NCBI RefSeq assembly: GCF_001717955.1
Contig: NZ_CP014168.1
Location: 992,001-1,056,000, forward strand
Length of the DNA: 64,000 nucleotides
Source of the DNA: Sphingomonas panacis
GTDB taxonomy: Bacteria > Pseudomonadota > Alphaproteobacteria > Sphingomonadales > Sphingomonadaceae
Reading direction: 5' to 3'
A program made the position numbers and the translations under genes. The notes beneath the pieces are model-generated. The model was not told the DNA's origin. It searched no databases and worked only from the letters and a program-made list of their open reading frames with translations. This document shows, piece after piece, positions 7,616 to 16,315 of this stretch. Position 1 is the first letter of the stretch; the number at the start of each line of letters is the position of its first letter.

Positions 7616-10342
7616 ATGATGTACGGCAACAAGCGAGCGTTCGGCACGAAGGGTTGGCTGCTGGCGACGAGTTGCGTCGCGGCGGTCGCGACGATCGCCC
7701 CCGCCACCGCGCAGACGGCTCCGGCCAGCGATGTGGCGGCCCAGGCGAGCGCCGGCGGCCAGACCGACGAGACGGTCGGCCCCGACATCACCGTCACCGG
7801 CTTCCGCGAGAGCCTGCGCTCGGCGGCCGCAGCCAAGCGCAACGACATCCGCATTTCGGACGGCATCACCGCCGAGGATATCGGCAAGTTCCCGGCGCAG
7901 AACGTCACCGAGGCGATTCAGCGGATCGCGGGCGTGCAGATGTCGAACATCAACGGCCGTGGCTCGACGATCAGCATTCGCGGTCTTGGCGCGCAATATG
8001 CCCGCACCACCATCAACGGGCAGACCTTCGCCAGCGCCGACTTCAAGGACGGCTTCCGCTACGACATCATCCAGACCGATCTCGCCAGCGCGATCCAGGT
8101 CGTCAAATCGCCGACCGCCGACATGGACACCGGCGGCCTTTCCGGCACGGTCAACATCGATACGGTGAAGCCGCTCGGCTACAAGGGTCCGCACTTCATC
8201 CTCGGCGTGAAGGGCTACGATTCGCAGTATCGCGGCGGCGTGACGCCCAAGGTCAGCGGCGCCTATATCAACCAGTTCGCCGGCGGCACGCTCGGTGTGA
8301 TGCTCAACGTCGGCTTCCAGAAGCTGCGCGACCGCGGCGACTATCTGTTCATCAAGAACTGGTACGATCCCGGCGTGCTCCTGTCCGACGCCTATGTGCC
8401 CGGCAACCTGCGCTTCCGCCGCATCGACCGCGACACCGAGCAGTTGATGGCGAGCGGCGCGATCCAGTGGCAGCCGACCTCCAATTTCGAGGTGCTGTTG
8501 CAGGGTGAATATTCGAAGGACCACACCACCTACGACACGCGCCAGTTGGTGTTCGGCCGCTGGGCGGCCTCGGCGGTGACGGTCAACCACGTCGCGAACC
8601 GGGTCGCGGACAAGATTTCGATCAGCGACTTCAACGTCGATAACAATGACCAGCCCGAACTGCGCAACCTGGCAAGCCAGGCCTACACCGGCACGATCAA
8701 CTGGGAACCGGCCGAAGGCTGGAAGGTGCATGGCGTCGGCCACTATACGCAGGGCGACGCGCATCTGTACGAATGGGCGTCGATCGACGAGGTCCACTTC
8801 GCCGGCGGCGGCACGCTCGACATTTCCGATCCGAGCAACGTCAAGTTCAACACGCAGAACGTAAACAGCGGCGCGCCTTACACCACGGCCAATCGCACTT
8901 GGTTCGCGTTCCTCGACGGCGCCACGCACATCCAGTCCGCCAAGGATACCGCCGGACAGCTCGACATCACGCGAGACCTCGGCTGGCATGGCGTGAAGGC
9001 GCTGGTGTTCGGCGTGAAATATCACCACGAAAGCTTCCAGACCGACGCCTTCCGCCACGACCGCGACGGCGACGTCACCGCACCCGGCACCTACCCGGAA
9101 CACGCCTTTATCCCAGATCTGGCGACCACCGGCGTGCCTGTCACCAACTTCCTCGGCGGTTCGATGGGTATCCCGAGCACGTTCCTGTCGGTGAACGCGC
9201 CACTGTGGCAGTCGGTGCTGGCGCAGAAAGGCTACACCGTCCCCGATACGCGCGATTGGCCGAACACTTACCGCGTCGATCGCTACATCCCGTCGGTGTA
9301 CGGCATGTTCAACATCGATGGCGACATCGGCGGCAAGCGGCTGCGCGGCAACATCGGCGTGCGCTACGAGCACACCCATCAGAACGTCACGACCAGCGTA
9401 ACCAATGGCACCGACAGCAGCGCGGTGCTGATCGGCCAGGAGCATATCGTCCAGGATTACGGCAACGTCCTGCCGAGCGCCTCGTTCGCGCTCGACCTGA
9501 CGCCCAAGCTGGTCGCGCGCCTCGCGCTCGCCAAGGTGCTGGTGCGCCCGCTGCTCAACAGCCAGACGCAGATGGCCGACACGATCAGCACGTCGACCAG
9601 CACATCGCGCCCCAGCGTATCGGTGGCGCAGGGCGAATCGCGGCTGAAGCCGCTGACCGCCAACCAGGCCGATATCAGCCTCGAATATTATTACGGCGCG
9701 GGCAATTCGATCAGCCTCGCCGGTTTCTACAAGGCGGTGAAGAACGGCACTTTCACGCAGTTCTACTGCCCGGCCTCGTATAACGGCGTCGCGCTCAACG
9801 GGCAGACCACCAACTGCCAGTCGGCCGATCTGAAGACCGACTACAGCTTCAGCCGCGTGCTCAACGACAGCAGCACGATCCACATCAAGGGCGTGGAATT
9901 CTCGGCATCGCAGAACTTCGATCCGTTCCTGCCGCTGAAGGGTTTCGGCGCCACCGGCAATATCACCTATGTCGATGCCGACAGCCCGGCCGCGGGCACC
10001 GGCTTCCACCTGCGCGACCTGTCGAAGCTGACCTGGAACCTGACGCCCTATTGGGAAAACGAGATGTTCAGCGTCCGCTTCTCGGTCAACCATCGCAGTT
10101 CGTACCAACAGGATGCGGCCGACAGCTTCTTCGTCAACGGCGGCGAAATCCATACGGTGCGCGCACGCACGCAGATGGATCTGGCGCTGGGCTTCTCGCC
10201 GACGAAGTTCCTGAGCTTCACCGGCGGCATCATCAACCTCAACAACACGCACGAAGACGCGTATCAGACCACTGAGGACACGTTCCAGATGGCCAGCCAG
10301 ACCGGCCGGACCTTCTATTTGTCCGCAACCGCACGGTTCTGA
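7616..10342 (+). CDS. TonB-dependent outer-membrane receptor, likely amino-sugar glycan importer
   Basis: Outer-membrane beta-barrel receptor of 908 residues. It starts with a signal peptide (GWLLATSCVAAVATIAPATAQ) and has an N-terminal plug with DITVTGFRESLRSA and the plug signature FPAQNVTEAIQRIAGVQ ... ISIRGLGAQYARTTINGQ. It ends in an aromatic barrel terminus (TFYLSATARF). It is of the type abundant in Caulobacter, Xanthomonas and sphingomonads. The ATG at 7616 follows AGAGGGGG; the reading frame upstream is open but lacks a signal peptide. It is followed after 35 bp by the GH89 gene, so it probably imports GlcNAc-containing oligosaccharides. The substrate is inferred from the neighbours only. 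Confidence 0.9.
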   Translation: MMYGNKRAFGTKGWLLATSCVAAVATIAPATAQTAPASDVAAQASAGGQTDETVGPDITVTGFRESLRSAAAAKRNDIRISDGITAEDIGKFPAQNVTEAIQRIAGVQMSNINGRGSTISIRGLGAQYARTTINGQTFASADFKDGFRYDIIQTDLASAIQVVKSPTADMDTGGLSGTVNIDTVKPLGYKGPHFILGVKGYDSQYRGGVTPKVSGAYINQFAGGTLGVMLNVGFQKLRDRGDYLFIKNWYDPGVLLSDAYVPGNLRFRRIDRDTEQLMASGAIQWQPTSNFEVLLQGEYSKDHTTYDTRQLVFGRWAASAVTVNHVANRVADKISISDFNVDNNDQPELRNLASQAYTGTINWEPAEGWKVHGVGHYTQGDAHLYEWASIDEVHFAGGGTLDISDPSNVKFNTQNVNSGAPYTTANRTWFAFLDGATHIQSAKDTAGQLDITRDLGWHGVKALVFGVKYHHESFQTDAFRHDRDGDVTAPGTYPEHAFIPDLATTGVPVTNFLGGSMGIPSTFLSVNAPLWQSVLAQKGYTVPDTRDWPNTYRVDRYIPSVYGMFNIDGDIGGKRLRGNIGVRYEHTHQNVTTSVTNGTDSSAVLIGQEHIVQDYGNVLPSASFALDLTPKLVARLALAKVLVRPLLNSQTQMADTISTSTSTSRPSVSVAQGESRLKPLTANQADISLEYYYGAGNSISLAGFYKAVKNGTFTQFYCPASYNGVALNGQTTNCQSADLKTDYSFSRVLNDSSTIHIKGVEFSASQNFDPFLPLKGFGATGNITYVDADSPAAGTGFHLRDLSKLTWNLTPYWENEMFSVRFSVNHRSSYQQDAADSFFVNGGEIHTVRARTQMDLALGFSPTKFLSFTGGIINLNNTHEDAYQTTEDTFQMASQTGRTFYLSATARF

Positions 10343-10377
10343 TTCGACCGTCCACAAGAGAAGCGATCGCCCCAGCC

Positions 10378-12651
10378 GTGAAGAGACCCTTCCTCCCCTG
10401 TTCTGGTCTCTTGCTGCTGGCGGCGGCCGGTGCCGCCCAGGCGCACTCCCCCGATAGCCACCCGGCGCGGGATTCGCTTGGACGGCTCGGCATTCCCGCC
10501 GGTCGGATCGCCTTGACGATCCGGCCGGCGGCGAAGCCCTATTACCGGGTCCGCGTCGCGGCGGGCCGGATGACGGTCGAAGGATCGTCCGCGGTCGCGC
10601 TGGTGCATGGCGCCGCGCACTATCTGCAACAGCAGGGCCGCCTGTCGCTCAGTTGGGAGGGGCGCCGCGTCGCGCCGCTCACCGGCTTGCCTGCGGGCGA
10701 TACCGGGCCGGTCGGCTCGGCCTTCGCGCTGCGCACCTATCTCAACACCTGCACCTTTGGATACACGACACCGTGGTGGACGTGGCAGCGCTGGTCGAAC
10801 GAGATTGACTGGATGGCCGCGCGCGGCATCGACACGCCGCTGGCGATGGAGGGCCAGGACTATGTCTGGCGCGCGCTGTGGCGCGAGCAAGGGCTGGACG
10901 ACGCGACCATCGCGCAGGGCATGTCCGCCGCGCCATTCCTGCCGTGGCAGCGAATGGGCAACATCGCCGGCTACCGCGCACCGCTGTCGCCGGGCTGGAT
11001 CGAGAAGAAGCACCAGTTGCAGCGCCGCATCCTCACCCGGATGCGCGAACTTGGCATGAAGCCGATCCTGCCGGCGTTCTCCGGCTACGTCCCCAAGGCG
11101 TTTGCCGACCAACACCCCAAGGCGCGCATCTACCGCATGCGCGCGTGGGAGGGGTTCGCCCCGACCTATTGGCTAGACCCGTCCGATCCGCTGTTCGCCA
11201 CGCTCGCGAAGCGCTTCACCCAGCTTTACACGCGGACTTACGGCGCGGGCGACTATTACCTCGCCGACGCCTTCAACGAGATGGTGCCGCCGATCGCCGA
11301 AGACGGCAGCGACGCGAGCGCCGCCACATATGGCGACAGCATCGCCAATTCGGCCGCGACCCGCGCCGCCGCTTTGCCCGCCGCGGTGCGAGATGCGCGA
11401 CTGGCGGGCTATGGCGAAAAGCTGTTCCAGTCGGTCACTGCCGCCGCGCCCAACGCGACATGGGTGATGCAGGGCTGGCTGTTCGGCGCCGACAAGACGT
11501 TCTGGACGCCCGAGGCGATCCGCGCCTTCCTCAGCCGCGTGCCCAACCAGCGCATGCTGGTGCTCGACATCGGCAATGATCGCTATCCCGGCATCTGGCA
11601 GACCAGCGGCGCGTTCGACGGCAAGACCTGGGTGTACGGCTATGTCCACAATTACGGCGGCAGCAATCCGGTCTATGGCGATCTCGGTTTCTATCGCGCC
11701 GATCTGGCCGCGCTGGCGGCCAGCCCGGCGCGCGGCAACCTGACCGGCTTCGGGCTGTTCCCCGAAGGGCTGCACAGCAATTCGGTCGCATACACCTATG
11801 CCTATGATCTCGCCTGGGGCGAGGATTCGCGCCGCCCGGTTGCCGACTGGATCGCCGAATATGCCCGCGCCCGCTACGGCGCCGCCTCGCCCGGGCTGGT
11901 CGCGGCGTGGGGCAAGGTGATCGCGGGCGCCTATTCCACGCGCTACTGGACGCCGCGCTGGTGGCGGAACACAGCGGGCGCGTATCTGTTCTTCAAACGC
12001 CCGACGCTGGCGGCAGCAGATTATCCCGCCGCCCCCGGCGACGCGGCGGCGCTGCGCGCGGGGATCGCCGGGCTGCTCGCCAACGCGCCCAAGCAGCCCG
12101 CGCCGCTCTTTACCTACGATCTCGTCGATTTCGCGCGCCACTATGCCAGCCTCAAGCTCGACGCACGGCTGTGCGGCGCGGTCGCGGCCTATGCGGCGGG
12201 CGACGTTGCGAAGGGCGACGCCGCTGCCGCATCCGCCGCACGGCTCGCGCAGGAGATCGACGCGCTGATCGGCAACCAGCAGGAGACGCTGGGAAGCTGG
12301 ATCGCAGACGCCCGCGCGTATGGCGACACGCCCGCCGAGAAGGATGCGTTCGAGCAGCAGGCCAAGGCGATCGTCACCGTCTGGGGTGGCGAAGGCAACC
12401 TCTCGGACTATGCCTCGCGTGCCTGGCAGGGCCTCTACGCCGGCTATTACCTGCCGCGCTGGCAGATCTTCCTCACCGCGCAGCGCAAGGCAGCGCTCGC
12501 GCACCAGCCGTTCGATGAAGCGGCGACAACCACCGCCGTCAAGGCGTGGGAGCAAGGCTGGCTGAAGGATGGCCGCTTGTGGCCGCGCCACCGCCCGGCG
12601 ACACCGCTTGCCAGCCTCGGGCGGTTGCTCGCAGATGCGGACCAGCCATGA
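10378..12651 (+). CDS. Alpha-N-acetylglucosaminidase (NAGLU, GH89)
   Basis: Secreted glycosidase of 757 residues, homologous to human NAGLU, which removes terminal alpha-linked GlcNAc. A signal peptide covers about residues 1-22 (LLLLAAAGAAQA). An N-terminal small domain is followed by the GH89 barrel: RTYLNTCTFGYTTPWWTWQRW, GIDTPLAMEGQDYVW, and the proposed catalytic glutamates E301 (FNEMVPP) and E463 (FPEGLHSN). The all-helical C-terminal domain (SRAWQGLYAGYYLPRWQ) is present, so the protein is full length. It starts with GTG and its stop overlaps the start of the nagX-like gene (ATGA). In bacteria GH89 acts on alpha-GlcNAc caps of mucins or on heparan fragments; the exact natural target here is open. 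Confidence 0.95.
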   Translation: MKRPFLPCSGLLLLAAAGAAQAHSPDSHPARDSLGRLGIPAGRIALTIRPAAKPYYRVRVAAGRMTVEGSSAVALVHGAAHYLQQQGRLSLSWEGRRVAPLTGLPAGDTGPVGSAFALRTYLNTCTFGYTTPWWTWQRWSNEIDWMAARGIDTPLAMEGQDYVWRALWREQGLDDATIAQGMSAAPFLPWQRMGNIAGYRAPLSPGWIEKKHQLQRRILTRMRELGMKPILPAFSGYVPKAFADQHPKARIYRMRAWEGFAPTYWLDPSDPLFATLAKRFTQLYTRTYGAGDYYLADAFNEMVPPIAEDGSDASAATYGDSIANSAATRAAALPAAVRDARLAGYGEKLFQSVTAAAPNATWVMQGWLFGADKTFWTPEAIRAFLSRVPNQRMLVLDIGNDRYPGIWQTSGAFDGKTWVYGYVHNYGGSNPVYGDLGFYRADLAALAASPARGNLTGFGLFPEGLHSNSVAYTYAYDLAWGEDSRRPVADWIAEYARARYGAASPGLVAAWGKVIAGAYSTRYWTPRWWRNTAGAYLFFKRPTLAAADYPAAPGDAAALRAGIAGLLANAPKQPAPLFTYDLVDFARHYASLKLDARLCGAVAAYAAGDVAKGDAAAASAARLAQEIDALIGNQQETLGSWIADARAYGDTPAEKDAFEQQAKAIVTVWGGEGNLSDYASRAWQGLYAGYYLPRWQIFLTAQRKAALAHQPFDEAATTTAVKAWEQGWLKDGRLWPRHRPATPLASLGRLLADADQP

Positions 12652-13781
12652 CCGATACGCTCGCCCCGTCCAACCCACGCCGTTTCACCGCGCTCGACGT
12701 GTTTCGCGGCCTCACCATCTTCCTGATGATCCTGGTGAACACCGCCGGGCCGGGCGCACCCGCCTACGCGACGCTGGTCCACGCCAAATGGTTCGGCTTC
12801 ACGCTGGCCGATTCGATCTTCCCGACCTTCCTGTTCGCGATGGGCAATGCGATGAGCTTCGCGGGCCGGCGGCGAATCGACACCGCGCCCTACCTGACTC
12901 GGTTGTTCAAACGCGGCGCGATCATCTTCACGCTCGGCTTCCTGATGTACTGGTTCCCGTTCGTCACGCACACCGATGCCGGCTGGGCGCCGATCCCGTT
13001 CGCGCTCACCCGCGTGCCCGGCGTGCTGCAACGGCTGGCCTTATGCTATGTCGCCGCCGGCCTGCTGGTGCGCTGGCTGACCGTGCGGCAGATCCTGATC
13101 GCGAGCGCCGTGCTGTTGCTCGGCTATTGGGCGATGCTGGTGTTCCTGTCGCCGCCGGGCATGGCCTTTGACAAATTCGGCACGGTCGGCACGCGGCTCG
13201 ATCTGTGGCTGTTCGGCCCCGGCCACCTCTACAAGAAGGACGGCGGCTTCGATCCCGAGGGGCTGCTCGGCACGGTGCCGGCGATCGTCAACGTGCTGGC
13301 CGGCTATCTCGCCGGGCTGGCGGTGCAGCGCGGTGGCGATCTGTCGCGGACCATCCGCAGCATGGCGATCATCGGCGTGGTATTGATCGCCTCTGGGCTG
13401 GCCTGGTCGCCGTGGTTCCCGCTCGCCAAGAAACTGTGGACCGGCTCCTATGTGCTGCTGACGATCGGCATCGACTGTATCGCGCTCGCCGCGATCATCG
13501 CGCTGGTCGAGATCGCCGGCGTGAAGCGGGGCACGCGCTTCTTCATCATCCTCGGCCGCAATCCGCTCGCCATCTATCTGTTCTCGGAGTTGTTCGTGAC
13601 CGCGATCAACATGATCGATACCGGCGCGGACGGCGGCCTGTATGGCTGGATCGGCATCGAACTGTTCCAGCGGATCGCACCCGGCGCGTTCGGGTCGTTG
13701 CTGTGCGCCTTCGCCTATACGATGCTGTGCTGGGCGGTGGGCTGGTGGATGGACCGCAAGGGCCTGATCCTCAAGGCGTGA
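12648..13781 (+). CDS. nagX: NagX / HGSNAT-like membrane acetyltransferase (DUF5009)
   Basis: Inner-membrane protein of 377 residues with about ten hydrophobic segments. It starts with the family signature RFTALDVFRGLTIFLMILVN and continues VHAKWFGFTLADSIFPTF. The latter aligns with human heparan-alpha-glucosaminide N-acetyltransferase (HGSNAT), and the histidine reported as its active site corresponds to His45 here. HGSNAT moves an acetyl group across the membrane onto terminal glucosamine, which NAGLU then removes. The bacterial gene is known as nagX and sits in many GlcNAc loci. The start ATG overlaps the stop of the NAGLU homologue, so the two are probably made together. Function as a transmembrane acetyltransferase is inferred. 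Confidence 0.88.
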   Translation: MTDTLAPSNPRRFTALDVFRGLTIFLMILVNTAGPGAPAYATLVHAKWFGFTLADSIFPTFLFAMGNAMSFAGRRRIDTAPYLTRLFKRGAIIFTLGFLMYWFPFVTHTDAGWAPIPFALTRVPGVLQRLALCYVAAGLLVRWLTVRQILIASAVLLLGYWAMLVFLSPPGMAFDKFGTVGTRLDLWLFGPGHLYKKDGGFDPEGLLGTVPAIVNVLAGYLAGLAVQRGGDLSRTIRSMAIIGVVLIASGLAWSPWFPLAKKLWTGSYVLLTIGIDCIALAAIIALVEIAGVKRGTRFFIILGRNPLAIYLFSELFVTAINMIDTGADGGLYGWIGIELFQRIAPGAFGSLLCAFAYTMLCWAVGWWMDRKGLILKA

Positions 13782-13923
13782 ACGCCGGCTGAGTCCGCGC
13801 TCCCGCGTCAGATTGACGGTCGGCTTCCGCTTGCCATTGGTCGAAGAGTCGTTCCTATTCCAACGACGCGCGCCGGCCACGCCCTGCGCTTCGGCTTCCC
13901 GGACGGGATGAGGAGGGGATATA

Positions 13924-16281
13924 ATGAGGACATCCATCGCCGGAACACTGGCGGCTCGTTCAGGCTCCACCAGTCTTCTGGCTGCCGCACTGTTCCTCTA
14001 TGCGCCGGGAGCAGCCGCCGACCCGCTGGCAGCGGTCGATCGCAACGGCAGCATCGTCGCGGTCGAGGGCTATGGGCCGAACATCGTGCGAATCACGGTC
14101 GCGGTCGATCGCGCGCTCGCCACCACCGCCCCCGGTCCGGGCATCACCGGCAAGACCGACGATGCCGATTGGAAGCACGCGGCCGATGCGAGCGGCGACG
14201 TGTTCCGCTCGGCCGCGCTCTCCGTCACGGTCGCGGCGCAGCCCTGGCCCAAGGCGCCGACTCAGATGGAGCGCTATTTCGCGCCGGCGCTGCCGCCGGT
14301 GTCTGTCACCATCGCCGGGGCCGACGGCCGCGCGATCACGCGCATGACGGGTTGGGAGATGGCGCCACAAACGGTCAACGGCGAACACACCTTCCGCGTC
14401 GGCGCGAGCTTCACCGATACCGCGGACACGCATTATTACGGCCTCGGCCAGAACCAGGAAGGCGTGCTCGATCTGCGCGGGCGGACGATCGACTGCCGCC
14501 ATTCTTACGACGCGCCGGCCGGCGAACAGGTGTGCGTGCCGTTCCTCGTCACCAACAAAGGCTATGCGATCCTGTGGGACAATCCGGCGGCGACCATTGT
14601 TTCGGCCGGGCTCCACAACGCCACACGCTTCCAGAGCCAGGTCGGTGAACGCGTCTCGTTCTTCGTCATCACCGGCGCGACCACCGACGCATTATACGCT
14701 GGCTATCGCCGCCTGACCGGCACCACGCCGCTGCCACCCAAGGCGGCGTTCGGGCTGATCCAGTCCAAGGCGCGGTACGAAAGCCAGGCCGAACTGATGT
14801 CGGTCGCGCAAGGCTATCGCACGCGCGGCTATCCGCTCGACGCGATGGTGCTCGACTGGTTCTACTGGACGCGGATGGGCCAGATCGACATCGACCGGAC
14901 CTATTTCCCCGACCCCAAGGGCATGAACGACCAGCTTCATGCGATGGGGCTGCATTCGATCATTAGCGTATGGCCGCGCTTCGAGCGCGAATCGCGCTAC
15001 TTCGACATGCTCGCCGCGAAGGGCTGGCTGCTCCACGACAAGGACGGCAAGGTCGTCGATGGCCTCCCGGTGCGGGCCGACCGTGCCGGCGCGCTGCTCG
15101 ATTCGACCAACCCGGAAGCGCGCACATGGTTCTGGCAGCGCATCCGCGACAATATTCTGAGCCAGGGCTTCGACTATACTTGGCTCGACGAGACCGAGCC
15201 CGATCTCGTGCCGGACGGCGCCTTCTATTCGATCGGATCGGGCGACCGCTATCACAACCTGTTCCCGCTGCTGCACACGTCGTCGGTGGCGGACGGGTCG
15301 GCGGCGGATCGTCCGAACGTCCGCAACATGATCCTGTGCCGCGCCGCCTATACCGGCACGCAGGCGAACGGCTGCCTGTTCTGGTCGTCCGACGTGCAGG
15401 CGACATGGGAAGCGCTGCGGCGGCAGGTGCCGACCGGGCTCGGCTTCACCGCCTCCGGCCTCGCCTATTGGGGGTCGGACACCGGCGGCTGGCAGACCCC
15501 CGCAGGCCCGCCCGCGCCGCGCCCGGTGCTGGTCGATCCCGCCGGCGCGACCGCGATGGCGCCGGAGTATCGCGATTACCCGGAACTGTTCGTGCGCTGG
15601 TTTGAATATAATGCGCTGACCCCCACGCTGCGCATCCACGGCGAGCGACCCGGCACCGCAATCTGGGAATATGGCACCGCCGCCGAGCCGATCCTCGCGC
15701 AGTGGCTGCGCCTGCGCTATGCGCTGATCCCCTATCTCTATGCGCTGGGGCGAGAGACCTATGACACCGGCGCGCCGTTCATGCGCGCGCTGTTCATGGA
15801 TTTCCCGGCCGATCCGCACGCCGCGACGATCGGCGACGAATATATGCTCGGGCAGGCGCTGCTCGTCGCCCCCGTCACCGAACAGGGCGCGACCAGCCGC
15901 AAGGTCTATCTTCCCGCCGGCAGCGACTGGTACGATTGGTGGACCAACGCCAAACTCCCCGGCGGCCAGTGGATCGACGCCGCCGCGCCGATCGACCGTA
16001 TCCCGGTGTTCGTGCGGGCCGGGTCGATCGTGCCGATCGGGGTGCAGGTGCCCAGCACCGCGACACGCCAGATGCTCGAAAAGGTCCGCGTCTATCCGGG
16101 GCGCGACGCCCGGTTCACGCTGTACGACGACGACGGCACCTCCAACGACTATCGCGCGCGTGGCGGGAAAAGCGCCGTGCTGCACTGGGACGAGGCCGGG
16201 CAACGGCTGACCGCGTCGGGCGCGTTGCCGACCGGGCAGACGCTCGGCGGCCTCGTCGAGATCGTTACCGCGCGCAAATAA
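13924..16281 (+). CDS. Secreted GH31 alpha-glycosidase
   Basis: 785 residues with an N-terminal signal peptide (ends near AAA, residue 32), a beta-sandwich domain, a GH31 barrel and C-terminal beta domains. The retaining nucleophile is D422 in TWLDETEPD; the acid/base is probably D490 in FWSSDVQATW. GH31 includes alpha-glucosidases, alpha-xylosidases and some alpha-N-acetylgalactosaminidases, and I cannot choose among these from motifs alone. The ATG at 13924 has a strong ribosome site (GAGGAGGGG). It lies 142 bp after nagX and 34 bp before the GH1 gene. With GH89, GH1 and GH29 it forms a set of exo-acting enzymes for a mixed glycan. Confidence 0.9.
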   Translation: MRTSIAGTLAARSGSTSLLAAALFLYAPGAAADPLAAVDRNGSIVAVEGYGPNIVRITVAVDRALATTAPGPGITGKTDDADWKHAADASGDVFRSAALSVTVAAQPWPKAPTQMERYFAPALPPVSVTIAGADGRAITRMTGWEMAPQTVNGEHTFRVGASFTDTADTHYYGLGQNQEGVLDLRGRTIDCRHSYDAPAGEQVCVPFLVTNKGYAILWDNPAATIVSAGLHNATRFQSQVGERVSFFVITGATTDALYAGYRRLTGTTPLPPKAAFGLIQSKARYESQAELMSVAQGYRTRGYPLDAMVLDWFYWTRMGQIDIDRTYFPDPKGMNDQLHAMGLHSIISVWPRFERESRYFDMLAAKGWLLHDKDGKVVDGLPVRADRAGALLDSTNPEARTWFWQRIRDNILSQGFDYTWLDETEPDLVPDGAFYSIGSGDRYHNLFPLLHTSSVADGSAADRPNVRNMILCRAAYTGTQANGCLFWSSDVQATWEALRRQVPTGLGFTASGLAYWGSDTGGWQTPAGPPAPRPVLVDPAGATAMAPEYRDYPELFVRWFEYNALTPTLRIHGERPGTAIWEYGTAAEPILAQWLRLRYALIPYLYALGRETYDTGAPFMRALFMDFPADPHAATIGDEYMLGQALLVAPVTEQGATSRKVYLPAGSDWYDWWTNAKLPGGQWIDAAAPIDRIPVFVRAGSIVPIGVQVPSTATRQMLEKVRVYPGRDARFTLYDDDGTSNDYRARGGKSAVLHWDEAGQRLTASGALPTGQTLGGLVEIVTARK

Positions 16282-16315
16282 CGGGCAAGGCCGTACCCCT
16301 GAAGGAGAGCAAGTG

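Noticed and set aside
7472..10357. 961-codon minus-strand frame opposite the first TonB receptor
   Set aside because: It mirrors the receptor gene; the translation lacks any family motif, whereas the plus strand has signal peptide, plug and barrel.
13848..13867. GTCGTT/AACGAC hairpin between nagX and the GH31 gene
   Set aside because: Six-base arms with an 8-nt loop and no T run; too weak to call a terminator or operator.
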